Below, piece by piece: positions 55,139 through 64,000 of a stretch of DNA of 64,000 nucleotides. The position numbers and the translations under genes are program-made. The stretch covers positions 1,423,501 to 1,487,500 of the forward strand of contig NZ_CP012332.1 in NCBI RefSeq assembly GCF_001263175.1. Reading direction: 5' to 3'. A model generated the notes under the pieces. That model worked only from the letters and a program-made list of their open reading frames with translations, ran no database searches and was not told where the DNA came from. The stretch's first letter is position 1; each line of letters begins with the position of its first letter. Source of the stretch: Vulgatibacter incomptus. Lineage in GTDB: Bacteria; Myxococcota; Myxococcia; Myxococcales; Vulgatibacteraceae.

Positions 55139-55167
55139 TTGACGCAGGCCTCCGATTCAAATATTGC
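55139..55167 (+). promoter_or_regulatory. Promoter-like motif of lipoprotein copy 1
   Basis: TTGACG at 55139-55144, a 17-bp spacer, then TATTGC at 55162-55167. The same pair with the same spacing and the same GCGGCG after it occurs upstream of copy 3, so it is probably a real sigma-70-type promoter. Confidence 0.7.
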
Positions 55168-55216
55168 GCGGCGTAGACGAATGGAATGAAAGTTCCTTCG
55201 CTATCGGGGGTGCGAC

Positions 55217-56599
55217 ATGACGCGTTTGCAGGTTCGAGCCTTGGTGGTGGTTTGCGCTCTCGCTGCCTTGAGCGCGTGCGGCAGCAGCGGTAGCGATCAC
55301 AATGGATCAGGCGGCTCCGGAGGGACCTCAGGATCTGGTGGTTCAGGCGGCAGCGATGGGACGGGAGGGACGGGCGGAACCGCTGGGACGGGAGGCGACG
55401 GCACGAGCGGCTCCGGCGGTACAGTTCCGCACGGGATCGACGTCGAGGGCACGATCGTCGACAAGACCTTCCATCCGGTCGCCGGCGCGAGGGTCGCCCT
55501 CAACGGCGATCTCACGCAGTTGGTGACGACCGAAGGCGACGGCACCTTCCGCTTCAGCGGCGTGGACACGCCCTACGACCTCACGGTCGGGTTCGAGGAT
55601 CCGCCCCTGGTTCCTCGTAGCCTTACGCTTCGCGGACTCACGCGAGCGAAACCGATCATTCCCGCGAACCTCGACCTCTATGCGAAGCGAGCGGTCCCGC
55701 TCGTGGTGGCCGTGACGGGTCCGGAATACCCCCTTCCGATGGAGGACCAGATCCTCGTTACTTCGACGGCGAAGAGCCCCGGAGCGCGACGCGCGTCCAG
55801 TAGTGGCGGCATATTCGAAGATGACATCGAGTGGTTCGGACCGAGTGAGCCGACCGTGAATCTGGTGGCGGCTCGAACCACGTTCGACAGTACTTTTGGC
55901 TTCCGCGTCCTGTCGGCTGGGGTTCGAGAGAATGTCCGTCTCCAGTCGGCGATGCCGGGCTACATGATCAGTCTCGACCGAGCGGTTCCGACAAGCACCA
56001 CGACCATCGACGTCCAGCCTGGGGTGTATACCGAGAACGTGCATGTGCGGTTGAACTCGTTCACCGTCGAAGGGGCCCAGTTCTCCAAATCCTTCTACTT
56101 CGATGATCCGACCATCGAGTTTCCCTCCGAGGGCGCGACCTTCATGGCCTTCGGCTTCATAGCCAACGGCCGTTCGGCTGCCGCGTCCAGCCCCGCGGTT
56201 GCCGGCGGTACGACCCGCCTCGCCATGCCGGAGACCATCGACACCGTCCTCCCTGCGGAGGACGCTACAGGTGTTTCTCGCACGCCGGTCCTTACCTGGA
56301 CTCAGGTGCCCGGTGCTTCGGCATACTGGGTCACCGTAGGATCTCAGTTCGCCGTAGGAACTCAGTTGTACGTGCTTCCTGCACCCGCCTCGAGCGTTTC
56401 GATCCAGGACCTCTCCGCCCTCGGCGTCGGCCTCGAGGCGGGTCAGACCTACCCCTGGGTGGTCAGGGCGTGGGTCGGCAACGGGTTCACGGCGGACGAC
56501 GTTGCCGACGGCACCGGTATTGGGGGCTACCGCGAACAGATCACGACCGATTCCTTCGTTGAGTACATGACGTATTCGAAATTCACGACCGGTCCCTGA
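55217..56599 (+). CDS. Tandem-array lipoprotein, copy 1
   Basis: A 460-residue lipoprotein (MTRLQVRALVVVCALAALSAC) with a Gly/Ser/Thr-rich linker (residues 25-70). A carboxypeptidase-regulatory-like beta-sandwich follows (IDVEGTIVDKTFHPVAGARV, then TLRFSG-type GTFRFSGVDTPYDLTV). Further beta domains end with an Fn3-like unit (TPVLTWTQVPGASAYWVTV). Three further copies follow on the same strand. It is probably a surface protein; carbohydrate or peptide binding is a guess. GGGGGTG serves as the ribosome-binding site. Confidence 0.85.
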   Translation: MTRLQVRALVVVCALAALSACGSSGSDHNGSGGSGGTSGSGGSGGSDGTGGTGGTAGTGGDGTSGSGGTVPHGIDVEGTIVDKTFHPVAGARVALNGDLTQLVTTEGDGTFRFSGVDTPYDLTVGFEDPPLVPRSLTLRGLTRAKPIIPANLDLYAKRAVPLVVAVTGPEYPLPMEDQILVTSTAKSPGARRASSSGGIFEDDIEWFGPSEPTVNLVAARTTFDSTFGFRVLSAGVRENVRLQSAMPGYMISLDRAVPTSTTTIDVQPGVYTENVHVRLNSFTVEGAQFSKSFYFDDPTIEFPSEGATFMAFGFIANGRSAAASSPAVAGGTTRLAMPETIDTVLPAEDATGVSRTPVLTWTQVPGASAYWVTVGSQFAVGTQLYVLPAPASSVSIQDLSALGVGLEAGQTYPWVVRAWVGNGFTADDVADGTGIGGYREQITTDSFVEYMTYSKFTTGP

Positions 56600-56652
56600 G
56601 CTCCGCGCGACGCAGTGGGGGGCGGCTCTTTCGCTTGTTCGGGGGTTGCGAA

Positions 56653-58019
56653 TTGACGCAGGTTCGAGCCTTGGTGATGGTGTGCGCTCTCGCGGCGTTG
56701 AGCGCGTGCGGCAGCAGCGGTAGCGTCCACGGTGGCTCGGGAGGCTCGGGAGGCTCGGGAGCGACCTCTGGGGCTGGCGGTTCCGGCGGCACCGACGGGA
56801 CGGGCGGCAGGGGAGGCACGGGAGGGATTGGAGGCGACGACGCGGGCGGCTCCGGCGGTACCGTTCAGCACGGGATCGACGTCGAGGGCACGATCGTCGA
56901 CAAGACCTTCAGCCCGGTCGCCGGAGTGAAGGTCGCCCTCAACGGCGATCTCACGCGGTTCGTGACGACCGGACCCGACGGCATCTTCCGCTTCAGCGGC
57001 GTGGACACCCCCTACGACCTCTCGGTCGTGTCGGAAGAGAGGCCCCGGCTCCTCGCTTGCTCACGCTTCGTGGCCTCACGCGCGCGAATCCAGTCATTCC
57101 CTTGTACGTCGAGCTCTTTGCGAATCGAGCGGTCCCGCTCAGATTGGCAGTGACGGGCCCGGACTACCCCCTCAAGCCCGACGACCGGCTCTTCGTCGCA
57201 TCGACGGAGAAGGGTTCCAGAGGAAGGGAAACGAACCGCTTTGGCAAATACGAGCTCGACATCGAGTGGTTCGGACCGATTGAGCCGACCGTGAATCTGG
57301 TGGCGGCTCGAACCACGCCCGACAGTACTTCTGGCGTCCGCGTCCTGTCGGCTGGGGTTCGAGAGAATGTGCGCCTCTCGTCGGAGATGCCGGACTACAC
57401 GATCAACCTCGATCGAGAGGTTCCGACGAGCACTACGACCATCGACGTCCAGCCCGGGCGCTACACCGACTTCCAACATCTGGGTTGGCAAAACTTCACT
57501 GTCGAGGGGGCCCAGTTTGATTGGTGGGTCCCGATTCCTGGCCCGACCGTCGAGTTTCCCTCCGAGGGCGCGACTTTCTCCGCCTCCGGCTTCAGCACCA
57601 ACGGCTCTGCGGCCGTGTGCGCTCCTGCAGTCGCCGGCGGCACCACCCGCCTCGCCATGCTGGAGTCCCTCGACACCGTTCTCCCAGCTGAGGGCGCGAC
57701 AGGCGTTTCTCGCACGCCTGTCCTCACCTGGACTCAGGTGCCAGGTGCTTCGGCATATTGGGTCACCATGGGACTGGGACAAATGATGTTCGTGCTTCCT
57801 GGATTCGCCTCGAGCCTGTCAATCCAGGATCTCTCCGCCCTCGGCGTCGGCCTCGAGGCGAATGGGAGCTACTGGTGGAAGGTCGAGGCATGGGTCGGCA
57901 ACGGGTTCTCGGCGGACGACGTGACCGACGGTATCGGTCTCGGAACCTACCGCCTAGTCGTCACGACCGAACCCCTCGTAATGTACAGGGCATGGTCGAC
58001 GTTCAAGACCGCTCCCTGA
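56653..58019 (+). pseudogene. Tandem-array lipoprotein, copy 2, frameshifted
   Basis: Closest to copy 1. Translation would begin at TTG 56653 (copy 1 has ATG at the matching position). The first frame runs through the lipobox, Gly-rich linker and HGIDVEGTIVDKTFSPVAGV to about 57054. The rest reads in another frame from about 57057 (LTLRGLTRANPVIPLYVELF) to 58019. One extra base near 57055 would restore it. It lacks the TTGACG promoter found before copies 1 and 3, so it depends on read-through from copy 1. It looks like a decaying duplicate, or an indel. Confidence 0.8.
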
Positions 58020-58040
58020 GCGTACCCACAGTGAGGCGCA

Positions 58041-58069
58041 TTGACGCGTGAAGCCGAACCGTCTATTGC
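58041..58069 (+). promoter_or_regulatory. Promoter-like motif of lipoprotein copy 3
   Basis: TTGACG at 58041-58046, a 17-bp spacer, TATTGC at 58064-58069, then GCGGCG. The arrangement is the same as upstream of copy 1. Confidence 0.7.
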
Positions 58070-58121
58070 GCGGCGCACACTGTTGAAGCGAAAGATTCTT
58101 TCGCTTCTGGGGGTATCCGAC

Positions 58122-59534
58122 ATGCGGCGTTTGCAGGTTCGATTCTGGGTAATGGTCTGCGCTCTCGTGGCCCTGTCCGCGTGCAGCAGCAGCGACGGTA
58201 GCGGCCGCGACGGAACGGGCGGCTCCGGTGGAATCGCCGGTTCCGGCGGTATCGCCGGAAACGATGGCACCGGTGGGACGGCCGGTGACGGCTCCACCGG
58301 CGGTACGGGGGGAGATGACGGCACCGGCGGAACGGCCGGGGACGGCACGGGTGGCACGGGCGGCGACGCCACGGGGGGCGCAGGCGGTACCGTCCCCCAT
58401 ACGATCGACGTCCTGGGCACGATCGTCGACGAGGCGTTCCAGCCTGTCGCCGGCGTAACCGTCGCCCTCGACGGCGATCCTACCCGGTTGGAGACCACCG
58501 GCGTGGACGGCGTCTTCCGCTTCAGCGGCGTGGACACGCCCTATGACCTCTCGGTCGCGTTCGAATCGAACCTCCTGGAGCTCCGCGGTCTCTCGCGTGC
58601 GCATCCCGTCGTTCCCTTGAACCAGATGCTGATGGCGTTTCGAGGGGTCGATCTCGAAGGGGTCGTGAGAGGCCCGACCTATCCCATCTCGGACGAAGGG
58701 ATTGCCGTCACGCACACGGGCAAGTCGCTCCTCATGGCGTCTGTCGACGAGGAGTCCGGCGAATACGGCAGCCATTTCGCGTGGCCGGGACCGAGCAGGC
58801 AGGCGGTCAATCTGGTCGCGGCTCGCGTCGCAGCCGACCCGGTTACGAACGGCCTTCGCTTCTTGGAGGCCGGAGTTCGAGAGGATGTCCGGCTCGAAGA
58901 TGGGGTGGGGATGACGGGCCTTTCGATCACACTCGATCGGCCGATCGCGACCAGCACCACGACGATCGACTTCCAGCCTGGCTCCTACAGCGGTTCCGAG
59001 CCGGCGTTGAGCTCGTTCACCGTCGAGGGCGCGCGATTCAACTTCTTTGGATCCCCGATCCCCGTTCTGTCCACGGAGTTTCCGTCCGAAGGCGCGACCT
59101 TCGTCGCCCAGGGCTTCGGTCCCCAGGGTTTCGCGCTCGCGGTCGCACCCGCGGTCGCTGGGACGACCCGCATTACGCTGCCGGAATCCATCGAGATCCT
59201 GCTTCCCGAAAATGGGGCGACCGACGTGTCTCGCACTCCCGTCCTCAGCTGGACGCCGGTGGCCGGCGCTTCCTCCTACTGGATCTCCGTCGGAGAGCAG
59301 ATGTACTTCGTTCCTGCAACCTCGACGAGCCTCGCGCTTCCGGATCGCTCCGCCCTCGGCATCGGCCTCGAAGCCGACTCGACCTACGACTGGTCGGTCT
59401 ATGCGTTCGTCGGCAACGGGTTCACGGCCGACGACCTGACCAACGGCAGCGGTGAAGGCCTCTACCGCATCTACCTCACGAACGAGGCGGTCACCGTGTA
59501 CATCGCGGTCTCGGAGTTCACGACCGCTCCCTGA
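58122..59534 (+). CDS. Tandem-array lipoprotein, copy 3
   Basis: 470 residues, with the same domain order as copy 1: signal and lipobox (MRRLQVRFWVMVCALVALSAC), Gly/Thr-rich linker (GSGGIAGSGGIAGNDGTGG), HTIDVLGTIVDEAFQPVAGV, GVFRFSGVDTPYDLSV, and the terminal TPVLSWTPVAGASSYWISVG. The start is the ATG at 58122 with a GGGGGTATCC site. It is more diverged from copies 1 and 2 than they are from each other. Confidence 0.85.
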   Translation: MRRLQVRFWVMVCALVALSACSSSDGSGRDGTGGSGGIAGSGGIAGNDGTGGTAGDGSTGGTGGDDGTGGTAGDGTGGTGGDATGGAGGTVPHTIDVLGTIVDEAFQPVAGVTVALDGDPTRLETTGVDGVFRFSGVDTPYDLSVAFESNLLELRGLSRAHPVVPLNQMLMAFRGVDLEGVVRGPTYPISDEGIAVTHTGKSLLMASVDEESGEYGSHFAWPGPSRQAVNLVAARVAADPVTNGLRFLEAGVREDVRLEDGVGMTGLSITLDRPIATSTTTIDFQPGSYSGSEPALSSFTVEGARFNFFGSPIPVLSTEFPSEGATFVAQGFGPQGFALAVAPAVAGTTRITLPESIEILLPENGATDVSRTPVLSWTPVAGASSYWISVGEQMYFVPATSTSLALPDRSALGIGLEADSTYDWSVYAFVGNGFTADDLTNGSGEGLYRIYLTNEAVTVYIAVSEFTTAP

Positions 59535-59633
59535 GCCTCCACGAGCGGGAGATTCGAACGGTAGTCCGGTCGGCGGGCGCCACGCCCGTCGACCACACCA
59601 GGGATACGCTCCGGTGCGTGAGCGTGGCCCACA

Positions 59634-59662
59634 TTGACAACGGGTGTCGACACGCTTTAGGA
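59634..59662 (+). promoter_or_regulatory. Promoter-like motif of lipoprotein copy 4
   Basis: TTGACA at 59634-59639, a 17-bp spacer and TTAGGA at 59657-59662. The -35 part matches the other copies; the -10 part is poorer. Confidence 0.5.
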
Positions 59663-59709
59663 GACGCCCTCGGACGGTGGGGCGTCCGGATCGCCCCGGG
59701 GGTGTCGAC

Positions 59710-61053
59710 ATGACGCAGCTCACGCGAATCGGTGCAGCGGTACTGGTCTCCTCGCTCGTTCTCCTTGGCGGGTGCGGCGGCGGCTCTGGCGACCCCGGCA
59801 CCGGCGGGACGGGTGGCTCCGGGGGCACGGCAGGAACCGGCGGCACCGGTGGCACCGCGGGTGAGGGCACTGGCGGAGCCGGCGGCTCCGGCGGCAGCGT
59901 CCCCTCGAACATCGACGTCCACGGAAAGGTCGTGGACAAGCTGGGGAAGCCTTTCATCGGCGCCACGATCCTTCTCGACGGCGATATCGATCGCCTGGAG
60001 ACCACTGGGACCGACGGCCTCTTTCACTTCGGCGGCGTGGATACGCCGTATCGCCTCACGGTGCTGGCCTCCGGGCAGCTCTACGAGCTGCGGGGCCTCA
60101 CTCGGTCCAATCCCGTCGTCGTCGCGGGTAGCGAGGTCGGAGCGTTCACGGTCCGCCAGGGCGCGAAGATCGCGGGCCACGTCGGCGGCCCCGCGTACCC
60201 CGTTGGTGGAAAGATCCTTTTGGCGCCGTCCGGACGGACCGGGGTCACCGTCTCCGCGGACCCGGCGAACGGCGATTTCGACGCCGAGATGGCATGGATG
60301 GGCGACGCCAAGCAGACCCGTGACCTCGTGGCGGCCTGGATCGAGTACGGTCCCGAAGGTCTGGTCGTCCACGGCCTGGGCCGGAAGACCGACGTCACCC
60401 TCGAGAGCGGAATCGGCTTGAGCGGCCTCGGCGTCTCGCTCGGCGGCCCGATCGAGACGCGACCGACGACGGTCAGCAGTTTTGGGGGCGCCTACTCAGA
60501 CGCCTTCGTCACCCTTTACGGCTCCTTCACCATCGAGGGCACCCGGTTCAACGTGCTCGACGGAATCGTCGGCTCCGTGGCCGGGGTTCCCACGGACGGC
60601 GCCGTGTTTTACGCACAGGGATACGATGCCGACGGCAACTTCGCCATCCGCCTGATCCCGGCGATCCCGGGGGGCACGACCAGGGTGGAATTGCCGGAAA
60701 TCGCGGAGATGAAGGCCGTCTCTCCGGTGAACCACTCCATGAACGTCTCGACCCGGCCGACCCTCGCCTGGACCCAAGCGACCGGTGCGAAGGCCTACTG
60801 GGTCATCGTGGGCCCGTACACCTACGTTCTGCCGGCGACGGCCCATAGCCTCCAGATTCCCGATACGTCGTCGTTCGGGATCAGCCTCGATCGGGGCAAG
60901 AACTACGATTGGTACGTCGCGGCCATGATGTCCGATGGATTCTCCGCCGACGACGCCACCGACGGGAGTGGCCTCGGGATCAATCGATTCCTGATTCTGG
61001 ACGAGGACACGCTCCTCATCCAGACCGTGGCCGAGTTCAAGACCGCGCCCTGA
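59710..61053 (+). CDS. Tandem-array lipoprotein, copy 4
   Basis: 447 residues, with signal and lipobox MTQLTRIGAAVLVSSLVLLG-GC, a Gly/Thr-rich linker, NIDVHGKVVDKLGKPFIGAT, GLFHFGGVDTPYRLTVLASG and, at the end, RPTLAWTQATGAKAYWVIVG. It is the most distant copy. The GGGGGTGTCGAC site before the ATG at 59710 is shared with the array. Confidence 0.85.
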   Translation: MTQLTRIGAAVLVSSLVLLGGCGGGSGDPGTGGTGGSGGTAGTGGTGGTAGEGTGGAGGSGGSVPSNIDVHGKVVDKLGKPFIGATILLDGDIDRLETTGTDGLFHFGGVDTPYRLTVLASGQLYELRGLTRSNPVVVAGSEVGAFTVRQGAKIAGHVGGPAYPVGGKILLAPSGRTGVTVSADPANGDFDAEMAWMGDAKQTRDLVAAWIEYGPEGLVVHGLGRKTDVTLESGIGLSGLGVSLGGPIETRPTTVSSFGGAYSDAFVTLYGSFTIEGTRFNVLDGIVGSVAGVPTDGAVFYAQGYDADGNFAIRLIPAIPGGTTRVELPEIAEMKAVSPVNHSMNVSTRPTLAWTQATGAKAYWVIVGPYTYVLPATAHSLQIPDTSSFGISLDRGKNYDWYVAAMMSDGFSADDATDGSGLGINRFLILDEDTLLIQTVAEFKTAP

Positions 61054-61102
61054 CGATCGCCTGGGTGGCTCGAGTGGCCGCCACGGACAACAGGATCCCT
61101 CC

Positions 61103-61633
61103 ATGATTCGACCTTGCCCCTTCACGCATACCGAGCCGTCCATCGACGAGACCGCCTACGTCGACGTGAGCGCTCACGTGATCGGGCGGGTGAGGATCGG
61201 CGCCCGATCCTCGATCTGGCCTGGTGTCGTCGTCCGCGGCGACGTCCACACCATCGAGATCGGCGACGACACGAACGTGCAGGATCTCTCGTGTCTGCAC
61301 GTGCTCAAGGATCGCTTCTCCCTGACCCTCGGCAGCCGGGTGAGCGTGGGCCACGGCGTGATGCTCCACGGCTGCACGATCGGCGACGGCAGCCTGATCG
61401 GCATGAGGGCGACGATCATGGATGACGCCCGAATCGGCGCCAACTGCCTCGTCGCGGCGGGCGCGCTGGTCACGCCGGGCTTCGAGGCGCCTCCCGGGTC
61501 GCTGGTGATGGGCTCGCCCGCCAAGGTGAAGCGGGAGCTCGACGCATCCGAGCTCGAGCTCCTCGATCGCACCTGGCGCAACTACGTGGACTACTCCCGC
61601 GCCTACATCGCCAAGTTCGGCCGCGGCTTCTGA
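61103..61633 (+). CDS. Gamma-carbonic-anhydrase-like hexapeptide protein
   Basis: A 176-residue left-handed beta-helix protein. It has hexapeptide repeats from DVSAHVIGRVRIGARSSIWP on, and metal-ligand histidines within DLSCLHVLKD and SVGHGVMLHGCTIGD. The conserved VVRGDVHTIEIGDDTNVQD segment marks the gamma-CA/PaaY/YrdA family. True carbonic-anhydrase activity is shown for few members. It is a single gene after the lipoprotein array, convergent with the response regulator. Confidence 0.92.
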   Translation: MIRPCPFTHTEPSIDETAYVDVSAHVIGRVRIGARSSIWPGVVVRGDVHTIEIGDDTNVQDLSCLHVLKDRFSLTLGSRVSVGHGVMLHGCTIGDGSLIGMRATIMDDARIGANCLVAAGALVTPGFEAPPGSLVMGSPAKVKRELDASELELLDRTWRNYVDYSRAYIAKFGRGF

Positions 61634-61634
61634 C

Positions 61635-62054
61635 TCAGTCCAGGAGCCGGTGGAGCGTCTCGATCACGATCCGGTCGTCGATCGGCTTGGTGACGAAGCC
61701 CGCGCACCCCAGGTCGAAGGCGCTCCGGCTCATCTGCTCCGGCGACGAAGAGCTCATCAGCACGATGGGAAGGGCGGCGCCGCTCGGCGTCTCGCGCAGA
61801 CGCTGGACAAGAGAGATCCCGTCCAACTTGGGGAGCACCACGTCCACCATCGCCAGGTCGAAGTGCGTGAGGTCGGAGCGCTCCAGCACGGCCTCGGCGC
61901 TCCCGACCCCCGTGACGTCCCAGCCCTCGGCGCAGAGCAGATCCGCGAGCATCGTCAGGTAGAGGCGGTCGTCGTCGACCAGGAGGATCCGGCGCCGCCG
62001 TTCCTCGATGCTCCGTCGAATTCGCGCGACCTGCATCTTGCGCAAGAGGTCCAT
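61635..62054 (-). CDS. Single-domain response regulator
   Basis: A 139-residue receiver-only protein. The phosphoacceptor Asp lies in [13 protein letters not shown], with the acidic pair in [10 protein letters not shown] and the conserved Lys in GFVTKPIDD. The basic N-terminal extension ([20 protein letters not shown]) may bind a partner. ATG 62054 has a GAGGGCGAG site; the frame also opens with a TTG seven codons earlier. The kinase is not adjacent. Confidence 0.92.
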   Translation of the reverse strand: MDLLRKMQVARIRRSIEERRRRILLVDDDRLYLTMLADLLCAEGWDVTGVGSAEAVLERSDLTHFDLAMVDVVLPKLDGISLVQRLRETPSGAALPIVLMSSSSPEQMSRSAFDLGCAGFVTKPIDDRIVIETLHRLLD

Positions 62055-62190
62055 CGACTCGCCCTCAGTAGGCAATGCAATTAGTCATAATGGCCGAAAT
62101 CCTCCAGGCGAGCAAGAACACGCCATCCTTGACCATGCGCTGGACGACCGCTACAAACGCGCGCGAATTTCCAACGAAAAGGAGAGCTTC

Positions 62191-63045
62191 ATGGAGGTCA
62201 AGAGCCTCGCGGTTGTCGGCGCGGGTCAGATGGGCGGCGGGATCGCCCAGGTGGCGGCGCAGGCCGGGATCCAGGTCGCGCTCATCGACGTGAACCTCGA
62301 GGCCGCGAAGGCTGGCCACGCGAAGATCGGCGCCGGTCTCGCCCGCCTCGTGGAGAAGGGCAAGCTCGCCGCCGCGGATCGCGACGCCATCCTCGGCCGG
62401 ATCACCCCCGCCGGCGACGTGTCGGCCGCCAAGGGCTTCGACTTCGCCGTGGAGGCCGCCACCGAACAGGAGGAGCTGAAGAAGAAGCTCTTCCGCGGCC
62501 TCGACGAGGTGATCGCACCCCACGGCATCCTCGCCTCCAACACGAGCTCCATTTCGATCACCCGGATGGCGGCGGCCACGAGCCGCCCGTCGCGCGTGAT
62601 CGGCATGCACTTCATGAACCCCGTGCCGGTGATGAAGCTCGTGGAGATCATCCGGGGCGCGCAGACCTCCGACGAGACCTACGCCGCCACCAAGGCGTTC
62701 TCCGAGCGGCTGGGCAAGACCACGGTGCTCTCCTCCGACTTCCCCGGCTTCATCGTGAACCGGATCCTGATCCCGATGCTCAACGAGGCCTGCTACGCGC
62801 TCCAGGAGGGCGTCGCCTCGGCAGAGGACATCGACACGGCGATGAAGCTCGGCACCAACCAGCCGATGGGACCCCTCGAGCTCGCCGACTTGATCGGCCT
62901 CGACACGGTCTACTACATCGCCAAGGTCCTCCACGAAGGCCTCGGCGACCCCAAGTACCGGCCCAACCCGCTGCTGAAGCAGTACGTCGACGCCGGCTGG
63001 TTCGGCCGGAAGACGGGCAGGGGCTTCCACGTCTACTCGAAGTGA
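62191..63045 (+). CDS. 3-hydroxybutyryl-CoA dehydrogenase
   Basis: A 284-residue NAD(P)-dependent dehydrogenase. The Rossmann motif is [14 protein letters not shown]. The catalytic His lies in [17 protein letters not shown], with [12 protein letters not shown], the Asn in [11 protein letters not shown] and the terminal [15 protein letters not shown]. It interconverts acetoacetyl-CoA and 3-hydroxybutyryl-CoA. ATG 62191 follows AAGGAG. The stop overlaps the next gene's GTG, and an enoyl-CoA hydratase gene follows, so this is a C4 acyl-CoA operon. Confidence 0.95.
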
Positions 63046-63440
63046 TTCGCCGCCCGCCGCCTATCGCGGGCGTCTGGCTGGGCGCCTCCTGGCGCGAGCT
63101 GCGGGATCGCCTCGGCGATCCCCTCCGCGGCGAGAACCGCAGCCGCACTGAGGCCGAGCTCTTCTATGACGGGTTGAGCGCGGTGCTCAGCGACGACCGC
63201 GTGGTCGAGCTGAGCCTCTCGCTCGGCGACGACTCCTGCACGGGGATCCCCTCCACCCGCGCGCAGGTCTTGGCGGCCCACGGCGAACCCGACGAGAAGA
63301 TGATCGAGGCCGAGCTGGAGGGCTGGGTCTACGAAGGCGCGGACTTCGACGCGATCTTCCTCTTTGCGCCGCCGGGGAGCCCGGTGGCGGAAGAGGTGGT
63401 CTTCCGCACCCACACTCACGAGATCGACGAGGAGAGCTGA
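63042..63440 (+). CDS. Hypothetical protein in the C4 acyl-CoA operon
   Basis: A 132-residue protein starting with a GTG that overlaps the dehydrogenase stop (GTGA). It has a repeated pattern ([17 protein letters not shown] and [16 protein letters not shown]) reminiscent of SmpA/OmlA-type short domains without a signal peptide. The family was not recognised. It sits between two beta-oxidation-type enzymes and is surely co-transcribed. Confidence 0.75.
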
Positions 63441-63445
63441 CTGCC

Positions 63446-64000
63446 ATGGCCTACGCCAATCTGAAGGTCACCCGCCGCGAGGACGGCGTCGCCTGGATCG
63501 AGTTCGACCGCCCCAAGGCGCTCAACGCGTTCAACACCGAGACCCTCCTCGAGCTCGAGTCGGCCCTCGACGTGCTGTCGAAGGATGAATCACTCCGCGT
63601 GCTCGTGCTCACCGGCGCCGGCGAGAAGGCCTTCGTGGCCGGCGCCGACATCGCCGAGATGGCCGAGATGGGCGCGCCCCGGGCGCGGGTCTTCTCCTCG
63701 GTGGGCCACCGGGTCTTCGAGAAGCTCGAGAAGCTCCCCGTGCCGACCATCGCCGCGGTGAACGGCTTCGCCCTCGGCGGCGGCATGGAGGTCGCGCTGG
63801 CATGCGACCTCATCTACGCCGCGGACAAGGCGAAGTTCGGCCAGCCCGAGGTGAACCTCGGCGTGATCCCCGGCTTCGGCGGCTCCCAGCGGCTGCCCCG
63901 GAAGATCGGCCCCATGCGCGCCCTGGAGCTCTGCTTCACCGGCGACATCATCGCCGCCGCCAAGGCGCAGGAGGTCGGGCTGGTCCTCGAGGTCTTCCCG
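63446..64000 (+). CDS. Enoyl-CoA hydratase (partial)
   Basis: A crotonase-fold enzyme cut by the window end after about 185 residues. It has the family core FDRPKALNAFN, AFVAGADIAEMAEMG for the oxyanion hole, and NGFALGGGMEVALACDLIYA, with the catalytic Glu region GQPEVNLGVIPGFGGSQRLP. It probably acts on crotonyl-CoA next to the hydroxybutyryl-CoA dehydrogenase. ATG 63446 follows GGAGAGCTGACTGCC. Confidence 0.95.
   Translation, partial: MAYANLKVTRREDGVAWIEFDRPKALNAFNTETLLELESALDVLSKDESLRVLVLTGAGEKAFVAGADIAEMAEMGAPRARVFSSVGHRVFEKLEKLPVPTIAAVNGFALGGGMEVALACDLIYAADKAKFGQPEVNLGVIPGFGGSQRLPRKIGPMRALELCFTGDIIAAAKAQEVGLVLEVFP

Noticed and set aside
57954-60005. A 683-codon minus-strand frame across the lipoprotein array
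   Set aside because: Antisense of copies 3 and 4; its Pro/Val-rich part is the complement of the Gly-rich linker.

Overview
The window is high-GC DNA with dense coding on both strands. It looks like a chromosome segment from a myxobacterium (Myxococcota). This is an inference from three things: an AgmX/PglI-type C-terminal domain protein, many lipoproteins with long Gly/Thr/Ser-rich linkers behind a lipobox, and a generalist gene set with few long operons. No rRNA or tRNA gene was recognised. Several genes are split by single-base shifts, some at short homopolymers, so assembly indels are a real possibility.

Layout. 0.1-11 kb: an Old Yellow Enzyme-type oxidoreductase, a frameshifted membrane protein, two small beta-barrel-like proteins, a lipoprotein with a long GGT repeat, a choice-of-anchor lipoprotein, two related Cys-rich lipoproteins, a Rossmann-fold protein, a GNAT protein, a Uma2-type nuclease-fold protein and a PaiB-type flavoprotein. 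11-20 kb: a MATE exporter, an AgmX-like protein, an AsmA/DUF748 protein, free methionine sulfoxide reductase, a methyltransferase, a P1B-type ATPase fused to a hemerythrin domain, a glyoxalase-fold protein and a GNAT protein. 20-29 kb: ileS, a GFA protein, a DUF302 protein, a very regular helical repeat protein, TfoX with a histone-H1-like tail, an HdeD-like protein and a frameshifted AidB-like acyl-CoA dehydrogenase. 29-41 kb: a deacetylase, a histidine kinase, RhtA, Cca, MnmA, a thiolase plus CoA-transferase A/B set for acetoacetate/acetoacetyl-CoA, a frameshifted RlmD-like methyltransferase carrying translated palindromes, and a VWA protein.

41.9-44.3 kb (minus strand) is a compact bufferin-type RiPP metallophore operon: precursor, DUF692/MNIO enzyme, DUF2063 partner and DoxX. 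47.06-53.28 kb is an apparent genomic island flanked by a 68-bp perfect direct repeat. The repeat contains the upstream region and first codons of miaB, so the island sits inside the 5' end of miaB and restores it. Every island gene is on the minus strand: a chain of overlapping small genes, an EVE-like/PD-(D/E)XK protein translationally coupled to a TIR-domain protein, and a coiled-coil membrane protein. This is the best candidate for an undescribed (probably anti-phage) system.

53-64 kb: miaB, a VanZ-like gene, a tandem array of four paralogous lipoproteins (three with a TTGAC(A/G)-N17 promoter-like motif), a gamma-carbonic-anhydrase-like protein, a response regulator, 3-hydroxybutyryl-CoA dehydrogenase, a small unknown and the start of an enoyl-CoA hydratase. 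With the 35-38 kb genes these last enzymes outline C4 acyl-CoA (butyrate/hydroxybutyrate-type) metabolism.
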